Shown here: positions 38,247 to 47,544 of the stretch, in pieces
Layout: each line of letters opens with the position of its first letter
Numbering within the stretch: the first letter of the stretch is position 1
Assembly (NCBI RefSeq): GCF_000512355.1
Contig: NZ_CP004006.1
Span: 2,314,501 to 2,378,500, forward strand
Direction: 5' to 3'
DNA: 64,000 nt
DNA from: Legionella oakridgensis ATCC 33761 = DSM 21215
GTDB taxonomy: Bacteria > Pseudomonadota > Gammaproteobacteria > Legionellales > Legionellaceae
Translations under genes and position numbers: made by a program
The notes under the pieces: generated by a model
What the model was told of the DNA's origin: nothing
The model's database searches: none
Seen by the model: the letters and a program-made list of their open reading frames with translations, nothing else

Positions 38247-38963
38247 GTGAGTTTTACCTTTAGAACGTATGACGAATTAAAAGCTAGATTTGCAGAAAAT
38301 ATCACGTTCCTATGTGGTTACCATCGTGCTGAATCCGTGGAGAACTTACCACCGTTACGTCGCTCGCAAATCCAATTCCTCCAGGAAACAATCACCGCAC
38401 TGGATACAGATAGGACAGAGATTACCCCTGAAATTAAAGCAAAAATACTAAGCGGCGCCATGTTGGTCATCCATAATGAAATTGAAGAAAGCTATCGTTA
38501 TTCAGACCCAACTCAAAGCGTGCTTTATCAAAAACTGACAGAAACCTTGGGAATATCCGCAGAAAACTCCATGCAAGCGGAAGACCGGTGCGACAGCGTT
38601 GGCAAGATCATGAAATTTCTTCACCGCACCGTTTTTATAGGCGGGAAATCTGAAGCAGGCTTGAACATAGAGCATCCTTATCTTAAAGACAGACCAAGGT
38701 TGGCGGAAGTTTGGAAACGCGGCGCAGATATGATAGCGGCAGCCAGTAAAGAAATGCTTACGCGCAATCTGGCAGAGCTAACCGCTCGAGAAGCTAGAGA
38801 AGCTGAGGAAGCCCAAGCCGCTGAAACGGCTGCAAAAGGAAGAACCTCTCTATTCGGATGGTTTGCTGGACGAAGTACCGCCCCTAGCCTGGAAGTAGCA
38901 TCGACTGCAGACGGAGCTACTATCGGGGTTACTGTTGAAGAGTCTCAAAGAGGACCGACCTAA
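38247..38963 (+). CDS. cytosolic orphan protein, possible effector
   Basis: GTG 38247 is used, with AAGGAG eight bases upstream; the overlapping ATG at 38245 is followed at once by TGA. The 238-residue protein is helical, with no signal peptide or membrane segment. A conserved-looking core (FLCGYHRAESVENLPPLRRS, LHRTVFIGGKSEAGLN) is followed by an Ala/Glu-rich helix (EAREAEEAQAAETAAKG) and a polar C-terminus ending EESQRGPT. No family was recognised. The Glu-rich C-terminal stretch is like many Dot/Icm substrates, a weak argument. Confidence 0.6.
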   Translation: MSFTFRTYDELKARFAENITFLCGYHRAESVENLPPLRRSQIQFLQETITALDTDRTEITPEIKAKILSGAMLVIHNEIEESYRYSDPTQSVLYQKLTETLGISAENSMQAEDRCDSVGKIMKFLHRTVFIGGKSEAGLNIEHPYLKDRPRLAEVWKRGADMIAAASKEMLTRNLAELTAREAREAEEAQAAETAAKGRTSLFGWFAGRSTAPSLEVASTADGATIGVTVEESQRGPT

Positions 38964-38976
38964 TCTCCTAGCCTAT

Positions 38977-39007
38977 CAGCTGGTTAACGTCACACGTTAC
39001 CCAGCTG
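38977..39007 (+). terminator. long imperfect stem-loop
   Basis: CAGCTGGTTAACGT pairs with ACGTTACCCAGCTG (one bulge) and is followed by AAAAACC and, farther on, T7. It sits 14 bases after the preceding stop. Confidence 0.55.
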
Positions 39008-39154
39008 AAAAACCCTAAGTTGCGCTGTTATTTTTTTGCATTTTTGTCCGAAATAAAAACCAATAGGCTATTATATACAATAAGATTAAATTCCAACGAG
39101 CAAGCTGGTGCCAGTCACCAGCACCAGAATGTATATTTTAAACAGGATGGACGC

Positions 39155-40564
39155 ATGCGTTTTTTTAAGCCCGCATTACAAGGTGGAAAATTGATTTCTC
39201 ATTTGACCGACATCGAAGGAAATTGGCGCTACATGCAACGTTGGGTGGACCGCTCTCGTACCATTCAATGGCAAGAAGGCGCTTTGACATTTCGCCAGCC
39301 AACCAAACCTGTTACACCAACGTTTGTGTATGGTGGTGACTTTTGTGATAAAGGTCCAGGAGATTTAAGAATAGGCACCGCGCTCACAAAATTTAAAGCA
39401 GCACATCCAACGCAGGTTCATTTGCTTGCCGGCAATCGGGAAATCAAATGCCGTCGGTTTACTTATGAGCTAGCCCCTGACAAGATAAGAGAGCGTTTGC
39501 TATCAGGGCCGGCTGCCTTTTGGCGAACCGAGATGCCACCACAGCGTTATGTCATCCAACACATGCAACAAGCAAACCCCACCGCCTCTGCCGAAGAAGT
39601 AGAACGCTATGTTAGCAAATTGAGTACGGAACAATGCCAAACCTTATATCTAAAATGGATGTTAAATGAAACCATGGGGTGTGGGCCTTTTAAAGGCAAA
39701 CCGGATACCTTTGAATATCGTCGAATGGAGTTGGCGGAAATATCAGAGCAATCCGCAGAGCAGATTAGCGATGAAATGGTTACCCAAAGTTTTATTGACT
39801 CGGTTGCCCCCACAGGGGTAATCAGCAATTATTTAAGGAATGCCCAACTTGGTGTAGTCTTGGGGGAAACACTCTTTCTACATGGTGCAGTAACGCCAGC
39901 TAATATTGGTTATGTTCCCGGCTTATCCGAATCAGGCACGCGCATCGACAACGCTAAGGAATGGGTGGAAGCGCTTAATGCATGGTATAAAGCTCAAATT
40001 GAAGATTGGGAAAAAAATCCGGTGGAAAAAAAAATGTCCCCTCCAGGCCATAAACCCTTGGATCGCTATGTTTTGTTTAACCCGCAATCCGTGGTAACCA
40101 CCAATTGGTATCGAAACAATCAGCTTGCCCCCATTTCAGACGAGGTCGTACGATTTTTAAATCGTGCCGGTATTTATCGCGTCGTCACTGGCCACCAGCC
40201 TTTTTCCGATTTTCCTTTAATCATCAGACAACCGTCATCTTTGGAAGTGATTGTAGGAGACACTGGCTATAGCGATCCTAACAATCCTCATGATAACCGC
40301 GGCCAAGCCATTCATAATTTAGAAATCAACGAACATGGGGTCGTTGAAATCGATGCCGTGCGCCAAGATGGCTCTGTGATAAAACAACGTTTACCCTCCC
40401 GAGTTCAAGTTCAAATGAAAGAAGACATTGATCTTGGCCATTTTACAGAAGATGGTCGTCTGATTCGGCTCGATGCGAGTTCGCAGTATGTCAGCAGTCA
40501 GTTAGACGGTTTTGCCGTGAAAGATGAACCACTTGAAACGCCACAAAGTCGTCTCATTCAATAA
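39155..40564 (+). CDS. PPP-like metallophosphatase with altered metal ligands
   Basis: ATG 39155 follows AGGATGGACGC; the 45 in-frame codons before it look non-coding. The 469-residue protein shows PPP phosphatase motifs in order: TDIEGNWRY (motif I, residues 18-26), YGGDFCDKGPGD (59-70), LLAGNREIKC (90-99, usually GNHE), LFLHGAVTP and VTGHQPFSDF. The His of DxH is Glu21 and the His of GNHE is Arg95, both changed from the canonical ligands. About 150 helical residues are inserted between motifs III and IV. No signal peptide. Legionella WipA/WipB effectors are PPP-fold proteins, so a translocated phosphatase is one possibility. Confidence 0.68.
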   Translation: MRFFKPALQGGKLISHLTDIEGNWRYMQRWVDRSRTIQWQEGALTFRQPTKPVTPTFVYGGDFCDKGPGDLRIGTALTKFKAAHPTQVHLLAGNREIKCRRFTYELAPDKIRERLLSGPAAFWRTEMPPQRYVIQHMQQANPTASAEEVERYVSKLSTEQCQTLYLKWMLNETMGCGPFKGKPDTFEYRRMELAEISEQSAEQISDEMVTQSFIDSVAPTGVISNYLRNAQLGVVLGETLFLHGAVTPANIGYVPGLSESGTRIDNAKEWVEALNAWYKAQIEDWEKNPVEKKMSPPGHKPLDRYVLFNPQSVVTTNWYRNNQLAPISDEVVRFLNRAGIYRVVTGHQPFSDFPLIIRQPSSLEVIVGDTGYSDPNNPHDNRGQAIHNLEINEHGVVEIDAVRQDGSVIKQRLPSRVQVQMKEDIDLGHFTEDGRLIRLDASSQYVSSQLDGFAVKDEPLETPQSRLIQ

Positions 40565-40848
40565 ATAATAGGTTAACAGATAAGCTTTTTGCATTTATAG
40601 ACTGTCAATCTCTGAGATTAGCATTTGAAAAAATTTCTTAAGGCTATTTGTCTTTTTGAAAATATTTGACAAAAAAAAATTTTTCAGTCTATTCCTTTCA
40701 AAACCAATAGCTAGGACATCATGAATTCCTTAATTGCTATTTGCTTTGGGCCATAATTACAGCAAGAAAAAATAAAAATTATGTATTTATATTGCAAAGA
40801 ACAATAAATATATTATTATGTTAGAATTTTATAATATTCGAATCAATA

Positions 40849-41238
40849 ATGCCCGCTAGAAAACTGATTTCCGAAAAAATGGCAGAATTTTTAAGTGCGA
40901 TAGCCCACCAATACCGCATTCGAATCATTGAGGAATTACATACAGGCGAACAAAACGTCAATAGTCTACAAGCCATGTTAGGGACAAGTCACTCGGTAGT
41001 ATCTCAGCATCTATCCATTCTAAGAGCACATAAAGCAGTCAAGCAGCGGAAGGAAGGAAACCAGGTATTCTATCAGTTGGCTCAACCAGAATTAGCAAAT
41101 TGGCTAGTTCAAGGGCTATTTTACCTTGAGGGCGGATTGCAATCTGATAAAGCCATCCGATCGGCCGTTGATGAAGTAAAGACTATATGGGGTCATACTC
41201 CAGATAATCTCTTTAAGGATGGTAGCTCAACCACATAA
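40849..41238 (+). CDS. ArsR-family transcriptional regulator
   Basis: The 129-residue winged-helix protein has FLSAIAHQYRIRIIEELHTG, the recognition helix TSHSVVSQHLSILRAHKAVK and wing RKEGNQVFYQLA, typical of ArsR/SmtB. It has no Cys at all, so a classical Cys-based metal site is absent and the signal is probably not arsenite. The 284-base gap upstream is very AT-rich, with ATTCGAAT near 40837 as a small palindrome. The carbonic anhydrase gene follows by about 100 bases. Confidence 0.82.
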   Translation: MPARKLISEKMAEFLSAIAHQYRIRIIEELHTGEQNVNSLQAMLGTSHSVVSQHLSILRAHKAVKQRKEGNQVFYQLAQPELANWLVQGLFYLEGGLQSDKAIRSAVDEVKTIWGHTPDNLFKDGSSTT

Positions 41239-41341
41239 GGCATCATACGCTAGACATTTAAAAAGCCTAAATTTTTCCAATAATTAGTAAGCAATATGTA
41301 TTCATCTACTAATATTCAGATCTTGCACAGGAGCATAAGAA

Positions 41342-42046
41342 ATGAAAACATTGACCAAAGAAATGCAAGAAGCTATTACCCCTGAAATTGCATTACATTT
41401 ATTGCAAGAAGGTAATAAACGATTTGTAAATAACTTGAAAGTTAATCGTAACTTGTTGCAGCAGGCTAATGAAACCTCTGATGGACAACATCCCTTTGCA
41501 ATCATTTTAAGCTGCATTGATTCACGTACCTCAGTTGAGTTAATTTTTGACCAGGGTTTAGGCGATGTATTTAGCGTACGCATTGCAGGAACTATTATTA
41601 ATGAAGATATTTTAGGCAGTATGGAGTTTGCTTGCAAAGTATCAGGGGCTAAAATAATAGTGGTTTTGGGTCATTCAAAATGTGGTGCGATAAAAGGGGC
41701 ATGTGATCATGTAGAAATGGGCAGTTTGACTGCCTTGTTAAGTAAAATACAACCCGCTGTTAGCGCTGAAAAAACCATAATCGAAAACCGCACCTCAAGT
41801 AATGAAGAGTTTGTGGAAAAAGTTACAATGATTAATACCCACAGAACTGTGCATGCTGTTATAGAGCGCAGTCCGATTTTAAAAGAGCTTATTGAAACAG
41901 GCGAGTGTGGAATTATTGGCGGCCACCATGATATCGCAACAGGTAAAGTGCACTTTTATCAAGATACCAAATTCGGTTTTTTTAAAGCAGCCCCCAATAA
42001 GCCCCATCTTTCTGAAAACACCATGGCACTAAGAGCAAAACTTTAG
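41342..42046 (+). CDS. beta-class carbonic anhydrase
   Basis: The zinc ligands are in the standard order: ILSCIDSRTS gives C58 and the D60-R62 dyad, and VLGHSKCGAI gives H111 and C114. The 234-residue length and FDQGLGDVFSVRIAGT are typical. It interconverts CO2 and bicarbonate in the cytosol. No signal peptide. It may be co-regulated with the ArsR-type gene 103 bases upstream. Confidence 0.92.
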   Translation: MKTLTKEMQEAITPEIALHLLQEGNKRFVNNLKVNRNLLQQANETSDGQHPFAIILSCIDSRTSVELIFDQGLGDVFSVRIAGTIINEDILGSMEFACKVSGAKIIVVLGHSKCGAIKGACDHVEMGSLTALLSKIQPAVSAEKTIIENRTSSNEEFVEKVTMINTHRTVHAVIERSPILKELIETGECGIIGGHHDIATGKVHFYQDTKFGFFKAAPNKPHLSENTMALRAKL

Positions 42047-42223
42047 ATCCTGTCATACAAAATGAGTGAAGGATATTATATTTTATCATAAAATATCAGC
42101 CCCTCTTTGAGGAGTCTTACGTCGGCGCCAGCAGGCGAAATGTGCTGATAATCTTGAGGAATGTGTTGTGTTTTCATTCTGGTTCCGTTTTATTTGTTTT
42201 AAATCTAATCATAATAAGATAAT

Positions 42224-42262
42224 TGTAACTCCCCACGTCATCCCGAGTGCAGCGAGGGATCT
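42224..42262 (+). repeat. 39-bp inverted-pair repeat, left copy
   Basis: TGTAACTCCCCACGTCATCC and the following 19 bases are identical to the complement of 43997-44035. Similarity extends to a TGGCAC about nine bases inward. The core CATCCCGAGTGCAGCGAGGG is a REP-like imperfect palindrome. It begins 20 bases past the stop of the GIY-YIG gene. Confidence 0.85.
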
Positions 42263-42281
42263 GCCTGCAGTGGCACAATTT

Positions 42282-42572
42282 TTAAAGTAGCGATGGATAC
42301 AAATCGTTCCATTCAGGATTCAATGCATTAATCAAATCCTGCTTCTTTTTTCGAGACCACCCTTTGATTTGTTTTTCTCGCTCAATAGCCATGACGATGC
42401 CTGAACAAACTTCAAAATAAACCAGTCGATCCACATTGTATTTTTGGGTAAATCCAGCCACCAGTTTATTTTTGTGTTCATAAACACGGCGTATCAAATC
42501 ATGGGTAACACCGGTATACAAAACATTATTGTGTTTATTGGTCAGAAGGTAAACGCAAGACTCCGTATGCAT
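42282..42572 (-). CDS. GIY-YIG nuclease domain protein (UPF0213-like)
   Basis: The 96-residue protein is one GIY-YIG domain: CVYLLTNKHNNVLYTGVTHD (Tyr-Val-Tyr and YTG replacing GIY/YIG), RRVYEHKN (Arg and His), EKQIKGWSRKKKQDLI and the closing NPEWNDLYP. Stand-alone members of this group have no assigned function. It lies between a copy of the 39-bp repeat and a decayed IS66 transposase. Confidence 0.8.
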   Translation of the reverse strand: MHTESCVYLLTNKHNNVLYTGVTHDLIRRVYEHKNKLVAGFTQKYNVDRLVYFEVCSGIVMAIEREKQIKGWSRKKKQDLINALNPEWNDLYPSLL

Positions 42573-42608
42573 ATACTATTCCTTGCTCTGTTGGACTGTA
42601 TTGTTATC

Positions 42609-43971
42609 TCAGATTCCTGATAACACAGGGATAGTACCAGAAAATATAGATTGGATGGAACTGATAATGCTTAATCCTTGTTTACGGATCGTACTGATAA
42701 ATCCTCAGATACGAGCAAATTGTTCAGCGCCTTGAGCGGTCCGAAAACCACCGGATATTTTTTGTTTGCATTTCATCATTCGTAAATCACGCTCAGCATC
42801 ATTATTGGTAAATGGAACTGCCAGATCATGAAGAAACCGTAAAACGTCTTGTTTGTAATGAAATAAACGCCACAAGAGGTTGTGACCTGTCCGTCGAGGT
42901 TGTCGACCCTGTTTGCCTTTGCATGGCAATGGCGGCAGCGTTTCATGATACGCCAGCCCATCTCGAATAATCTTCTTGTAGATGTTGGTCAACCGCTTGA
43001 TGCGAGCAACAGGTATTGCATGATGTTCATTAAAATGACGACAGCGAAGAGCAACACGTAATAGTCGGGTCATAGCCTGTGCCCATGGTTCTTTGTCATG
43101 CTCGGTTATTGCTTTTAATTCACGCAAGTGATGCTGGTTGCATAGGGCATGCTCCACACCTCCCAAATTGTAATAACTTTTCCAGTGATCATGAATGACG
43201 GTACCTGAAAGGCCATCCAGTAATGATTTTCGTTTTGGAGATATGTGATAATAAGTTGCCGTTTTAGTCGATGCCACATGCAACCATTGTGTTTTTCCGG
43301 CCACACGAAACCCTGTTTCATCCAGGTTTTTTACGGCAGCAGTTTTGACTGCAGACAATACCGATTCTTCAAATGATGCCAATGTATCAAAGGCAATCCG
43401 GTTATATCCAGTCCGTGTTGCAGTAGCCAGTTGAATTCCGTACAGGTCATAAAACAACTGTTGCAGCCTGTCTTCTGGAATAAAATGCTGATATTGATAA
43501 TACACGCTCCAACTACGAATAACTTCACCGTATTGGACAGGAGCAAAAACACCTGCAGGAAATGCTGCTGTTATCGTTTTATTACAGCACTCGCAATATT
43601 TTACTTCAGCCTGATGTTCCGTGACTTCAATTTTGGGTGGTGGAATATCAAAAACCTGGCGCTTCACAATTCCAATCACCGGCGTTGAAAGTAATGAACC
43701 ATAACAATCCGGGCATGTTAGCAATACATGGTTTTTGACAATATCTGGTGATTTAATCTGTTTTAACGTTTCGCCCTTGTGGCCTTTTTGGCCACCACTG
43801 TTACGTTTCCCATTTTCACGTAGTGATGTCGTATGGGGTAGTTTGCCTAACCCGTCACTTGACGGGGGGCTTTGAGCTGTTGCTGCTATTCTTGTTCAGT
43901 CGTTTTTCCAGCTCTGCTATTCATGCAGCTATTTGATCATAACCGCATAATTTTTCAAGTCTTTTTTACAT
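42609..43971 (-). pseudogene. decayed IS66-family transposase (TnpC)
   Basis: The longest open part (43724-42705) has IS66 TnpC features: a Cys motif region (CPDCYGSL, YCECCNKT), DETGFRVAGKTQWLHV with a catalytic Asp, HDHWKSYYN and NNDAERDLRMMKCKQKISGG. Upstream, the normal N-terminus (LNKNSSNSSKPPSSDGLGKL) is recoverable only across a C6 frameshift and an in-frame TGA. A stop follows ATG 43971 directly. At the 3' end ARI-TGA-GFISTIRKQG shows a CGA-to-TGA change. No tnpA/tnpB and no IS ends were seen, so it is dead. Confidence 0.82.
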
Positions 43972-43996
43972 TAATTTAATACGTGCCAGTTGCTGG

Positions 43997-44035
43997 AGAT
44001 CCCTCGCTGCACTCGGGATGACGTGGGGAGTTACA
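43997..44035 (-). repeat. 39-bp inverted-pair repeat, right copy
   Basis: Exact complement of 42224-42262. It overlaps the last codons of the broken acetyltransferase gene, and the stop TAA of that gene lies in the repeat. Confidence 0.85.
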
Positions 44036-44533
44036 GATAATTTTCATCTTCGCTAAATTCAGTCCGCTTAAAATCCACTTTCTCATAGCAACGTATGGCT
44101 TGTGCATGATTGGTTTGCGGTCGACGATGATCGCCTGAAATTTGGTAAGAAATTCACCGATAAACTGCTGAATCATTTGCACACCTAATCCTTTGTTGCG
44201 TGCCCTATCTTCAGCAATGAAAAGGTCCATACCCGCCAAATGATTTTAGTCAAATCGTTTAAAAAGCGGATTATTATATCGATAAATCCCGGCAGGTAAG
44301 TGACTTTTCAAGCAATAATATTGAATGAAACCAACAGGCACATGATTTCTGTATGCAATAAAACCAGGTACTTCTTCATGACCTAAAATTCTTGGTTGGA
44401 ATTTTTCTTTGATTGCCGCAAATGACCAATTTTTATTTCCTGCATACCATTGATGGATGACGGGCTCCTGAAACCATTGATAAAGCAGTATTAAATCTTC
44501 TTCACTCAAAGACTTAAATTTAAAATGGCTCAT
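44031..44533 (-). pseudogene. broken GNAT acetyltransferase, aminoglycoside 6'-acetyltransferase-like
   Basis: ATG 44533 starts FKFKSLSEEDLILLYQWFQEP, then GFIAYRNHVPVGFIQYY. An in-frame TAA after KRFD (44246-44248) interrupts it before NHLAGMDLFIAEDRARNKGL, the acetyl-CoA loop. A missing C near 44108 shifts the end; adding it gives VDPQTNHAQAIRCYEKVDFK and EDENYL with stop at 44031. This is the AAC(6')-type layout. With both a stop and a shift, no active enzyme can be made from this sequence. Confidence 0.72.
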
Positions 44534-44703
44534 GTTGGCTATGAATCTCTAACATCAAAGAGTTTTTGAACTGGCCGTGCTGCTCTCAACTTGGGATGCC
44601 TGGTAAACTAAGACATTTAAGAATTATATCTTATCTGTGCTTTACAAGACTATTTTTACTAATATGCAAATAAGAGCACGCATATTAACGGACGTAAAAA
44701 CTC

Positions 44704-45399
44704 ATGGCTGCCTTTCCCTTTAAGCTGATTGAATTAACTCATGTTCTTTCCCCTGAAATTCCTTCCTGGGAAGGTGATTGTGGTTTTGAGCATCAGCAAA
44801 TTCTGGATTATTCCAATTGCACAACGGCTGTAAAATTCCATGTGCAAGCCATCCATATGCAAGCCGGCATTGGTACACATATGGATGCGCCCGCGCATTG
44901 TATTCCTGGTGGAAAAACAATTGATGAGTTTGTACTGGATGAATTACTGGCGCCTTGTATCCTCATAGATGCCTCATCACTGGCTCATGAACGCTGGTTG
45001 CTATCCTCGGAAGACATTTATCAATTTGAACGCCACTATGGCAAAATCGCCGCAGGCTCTTTTGTGATTATACATACAGGGTGGAATAAATATTGGCACC
45101 ACCCCTTGCACTATCGTAATCATTGGCACTTTCCCTCCATTTCACAAAATGCCGCACTGACGTTGTTAGAGCGCGATATTGCGGGGTTAGGTATTGACAC
45201 CTTATCCCCAGATATACCCACCAGCGGTTATCCAGTGCATCAAATTATTTTAGGTGCGGGGAAATATATTGTGGAAAACATAGCCAATGCACATATTTTA
45301 CCACCTCTTGGCGCTTATACACTTTGCCTACCCATACGCACAAAAGGCGGTACGGAAGCTCCCATACGCTTAATTGGATTAATTCATCATGTGGAATGA
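44704..45399 (+). CDS. cyclase family protein (kynurenine formamidase-like)
   Basis: The 231-residue protein has the family's metal site HxGTHxDAPxH (IGTHMDAPAHCI), with FKLIELTHVLSPEIPSWEG at the front and GLGIDTLSPDIP later. Members hydrolyse N-formylkynurenine, isatin or related amide bonds. No other kynurenine genes are near. It overlaps the following kinase-like gene by eleven bases, so the two are co-translated. Confidence 0.85.
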   Translation: MAAFPFKLIELTHVLSPEIPSWEGDCGFEHQQILDYSNCTTAVKFHVQAIHMQAGIGTHMDAPAHCIPGGKTIDEFVLDELLAPCILIDASSLAHERWLLSSEDIYQFERHYGKIAAGSFVIIHTGWNKYWHHPLHYRNHWHFPSISQNAALTLLERDIAGLGIDTLSPDIPTSGYPVHQIILGAGKYIVENIANAHILPPLGAYTLCLPIRTKGGTEAPIRLIGLIHHVE

Positions 45400-46354
45400 A
45401 ATTTTAAATAGATTAGATGAAAATAAAACTCCTGCGGCGGCAGCGTCTTTATGGGATGCTGATCAAAATTCGCTACAAAAAATTAACCACGGCATTAATT
45501 TAGTGTATCGTTTTAAACGCCACCAGCAAGGTTATTATCTTCGCCTTACCCATGAAACATTACGAAGCGTTGCAGAGCTTAACGCAGCACTTGCTTACCT
45601 CAATCATTTGTTTGTAGCAAATGTACCTGTTTGTGAACCTATTCCCTCGCAACGGGGTGCATGGATTGAAAAAATCCAGCAAGAGCAAGATTGTTTTCTC
45701 GCACAAGTGTGTCGAGAAGTCCCTGGTAAAGCGATTGATTTTGATTCAAAGAATTTAGTGCTTTACCGGCGGTGGGGAGAAGTTTTGGCGCAATTGCATC
45801 AGGCAGCCTCTTATTATCATCCCAAAGCACATTGTTACACCAGCTGGCAAGATTCACTACAAGAGCTTGAAGCTTACATTGACAAAGAATCTTTGGTTAT
45901 ACAACAAGTATTTGCAGAGGTGAAACTATTTTTCACTCACAAACCCATAGCAAAACATAATTACGGTTTAACGCATGGTGATCATCGTGAAGCCAATGTG
46001 TTAACTGACGGTCGCCACATTCACATCATTGATTTTGACTTACCAAGTTTTAACTGGTTTATGGAAGATGTCTGTCGACCTTTCTTTCATCCAATCGTCT
46101 ATGATGAAGTAAACTGGCAAGACAAAATCAGACCTTATCTTGAAGGATATTTTTCGGTGATGCCCAAAAACAGTCTTGATATGGATTCTTTGAGCAAGCA
46201 AATCCAATTGAAGTGCCTGGAGATTTATTTATGGACTAAAAACAATTGGAATAGTGATATTGCACCAGGTGGAAACAAGACGAACCTATGGCTCGAACGC
46301 GTTCATGAAAAGCTGGTAAACACCAGCTGGATTGCAAAACTTCCAACCTTTTAA
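45389..46354 (+). CDS. APH-type phosphotransferase (small-molecule kinase)
   Basis: The 321-residue protein has the APH/choline-kinase core: YRFKRHQQGYYLRLTHE (nucleotide Lys/Arg region), LTHGDHREANVL as catalytic HGDxxxxN, and HIIDFDLPSFNWFMED as the metal Asp motif. The family includes homoserine, fructosamine and choline kinases and antibiotic kinases. It overlaps the cyclase gene, so both may act on one pathway. Substrate unknown. Confidence 0.8.
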   Translation: MWNEILNRLDENKTPAAAASLWDADQNSLQKINHGINLVYRFKRHQQGYYLRLTHETLRSVAELNAALAYLNHLFVANVPVCEPIPSQRGAWIEKIQQEQDCFLAQVCREVPGKAIDFDSKNLVLYRRWGEVLAQLHQAASYYHPKAHCYTSWQDSLQELEAYIDKESLVIQQVFAEVKLFFTHKPIAKHNYGLTHGDHREANVLTDGRHIHIIDFDLPSFNWFMEDVCRPFFHPIVYDEVNWQDKIRPYLEGYFSVMPKNSLDMDSLSKQIQLKCLEIYLWTKNNWNSDIAPGGNKTNLWLERVHEKLVNTSWIAKLPTF

Positions 46355-46383
46355 TGAGTGTAAAGTCAAGCCTTATTTAATTA

Positions 46384-47332
46384 TTAGCCGCCAAACGTTT
46401 GCTTGGGAAATGTTCTATAAAATTTATTTAATAGCTCGGAATGAGTCGGTGTAACTAGTTCTTTCTGATGTGCAAGCGTCATTAACCGTTCATTAAGATA
46501 ATAAATTTCAGTTTGTTTATTGTTTTCAACGTCTTTATACATAGAAGAATAATTATCTGCAGTTCCTTCAATAACATCGATAACCTTACAAAACAAATCA
46601 TCCGCCGACATATTCACTCCATAAGCACAAAGGACTTGAGCCGCTTCGGAAGTTAATTGTTTTAATATCTTCTGATGAGACAGCAACGCCCCATTCTTGC
46701 ATCCCAATAATGCTGTTAATAAATTGATGCTGCAATTGATTGCAAATTTTTCCCACAAAATAGGCTGGATATTGTCCAGCCATTGATAAGGAAGTGCTGC
46801 AGCAGCAAACGCCGCACAAATGGTCTTTGTTTCGTTAGGGGTAAACTTGCCAATGCCTTGACCTAAATAAAATTTGCCATTTAAAAACGCTCTGACGGTA
46901 AATGCTTTTTCCAGGTAAGCCCCTACGGTACTGACCCCAGAAATAACACGTAATTGCGGCAGATGCTTTTTAATTTCATTTAAAACGCCTAACCCATTGT
47001 GGATTAAAAGGATTATGCTTTTTGCATTTAAATTGTTTTTCAAGCGTATTAAAAGATTGGTTATGTCATACACCTTGACACAACAAAGCAAATAATGAAT
47101 AGGTTGACTACCAAGATCATCGAGAGTAACGGCTTGAGGATGGGCTGTAACAACACGTTCATCCTTAAGAATCGTTAACCCGGAATTTTGATATGAAGCG
47201 AATTGCGCTTCATTTTTAAATTAAACGGACTCCCAAACCTTGTTGCTGAAAACTGCCTGCAATCAAGCTGCCGAGGGCACCAACCCCCGCGATATGCCAG
47301 ACTAATTTATTTTCAGTAACATTTTCTTTCAT
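46384..47332 (-). CDS. 2-dehydropantoate 2-reductase family protein (PanE-like), frameshifted in this sequence
   Basis: ATG 47332 has GGAG seven bases upstream and opens a Rossmann motif (VWHIAGVGALGSLIAG) running to GVRLI. At 47218-47225 two bases are missing (one in a T run, one in an A run). Adding both continues as LILKNEAQFASYQNSGLTIL and on to YLLCCVKVYDITNL. The rest is standard: LIHNGLGVLNEIKKHLPQ, WEKFAINCSINLLTALLGCK and SSMYKDVENNKQTEIYYLN. The family reduces ketopantoate or other 2-oxo acids with NADPH. About 316 residues when repaired. Confidence 0.8.
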
Positions 47333-47544
47333 TGGGGAACTCCGTCATTTTACGGCAGCAATATAATCCTGTATCACCGTTGCAGCAACAGATCATTGCT
47401 TTTGTTGCATGTCTTGCAAAAGAGATTTTTTTATCATGGTAAGCGTTCATCAGAAAAATAATGGCCCTGCTTGCGACAGTACAAGCTTCATACCCATTCT
47501 TTAGTTATTTTAATATATAATTAACGTACGAATTCAATTCCAGC

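Noticed and set aside
39020-39154. 45-codon extension of the PPP-like gene
   Set aside because: No ribosome site, and the sequence is intergenic in character; ATG 39155 is better.
42060-42170. Folded segment after the carbonic anhydrase gene (ATCAGC...GCTGAT with inner CCTC/GAGG) as an RNA gene
   Set aside because: Stems are short and interrupted, and there is no known RNA family pattern.
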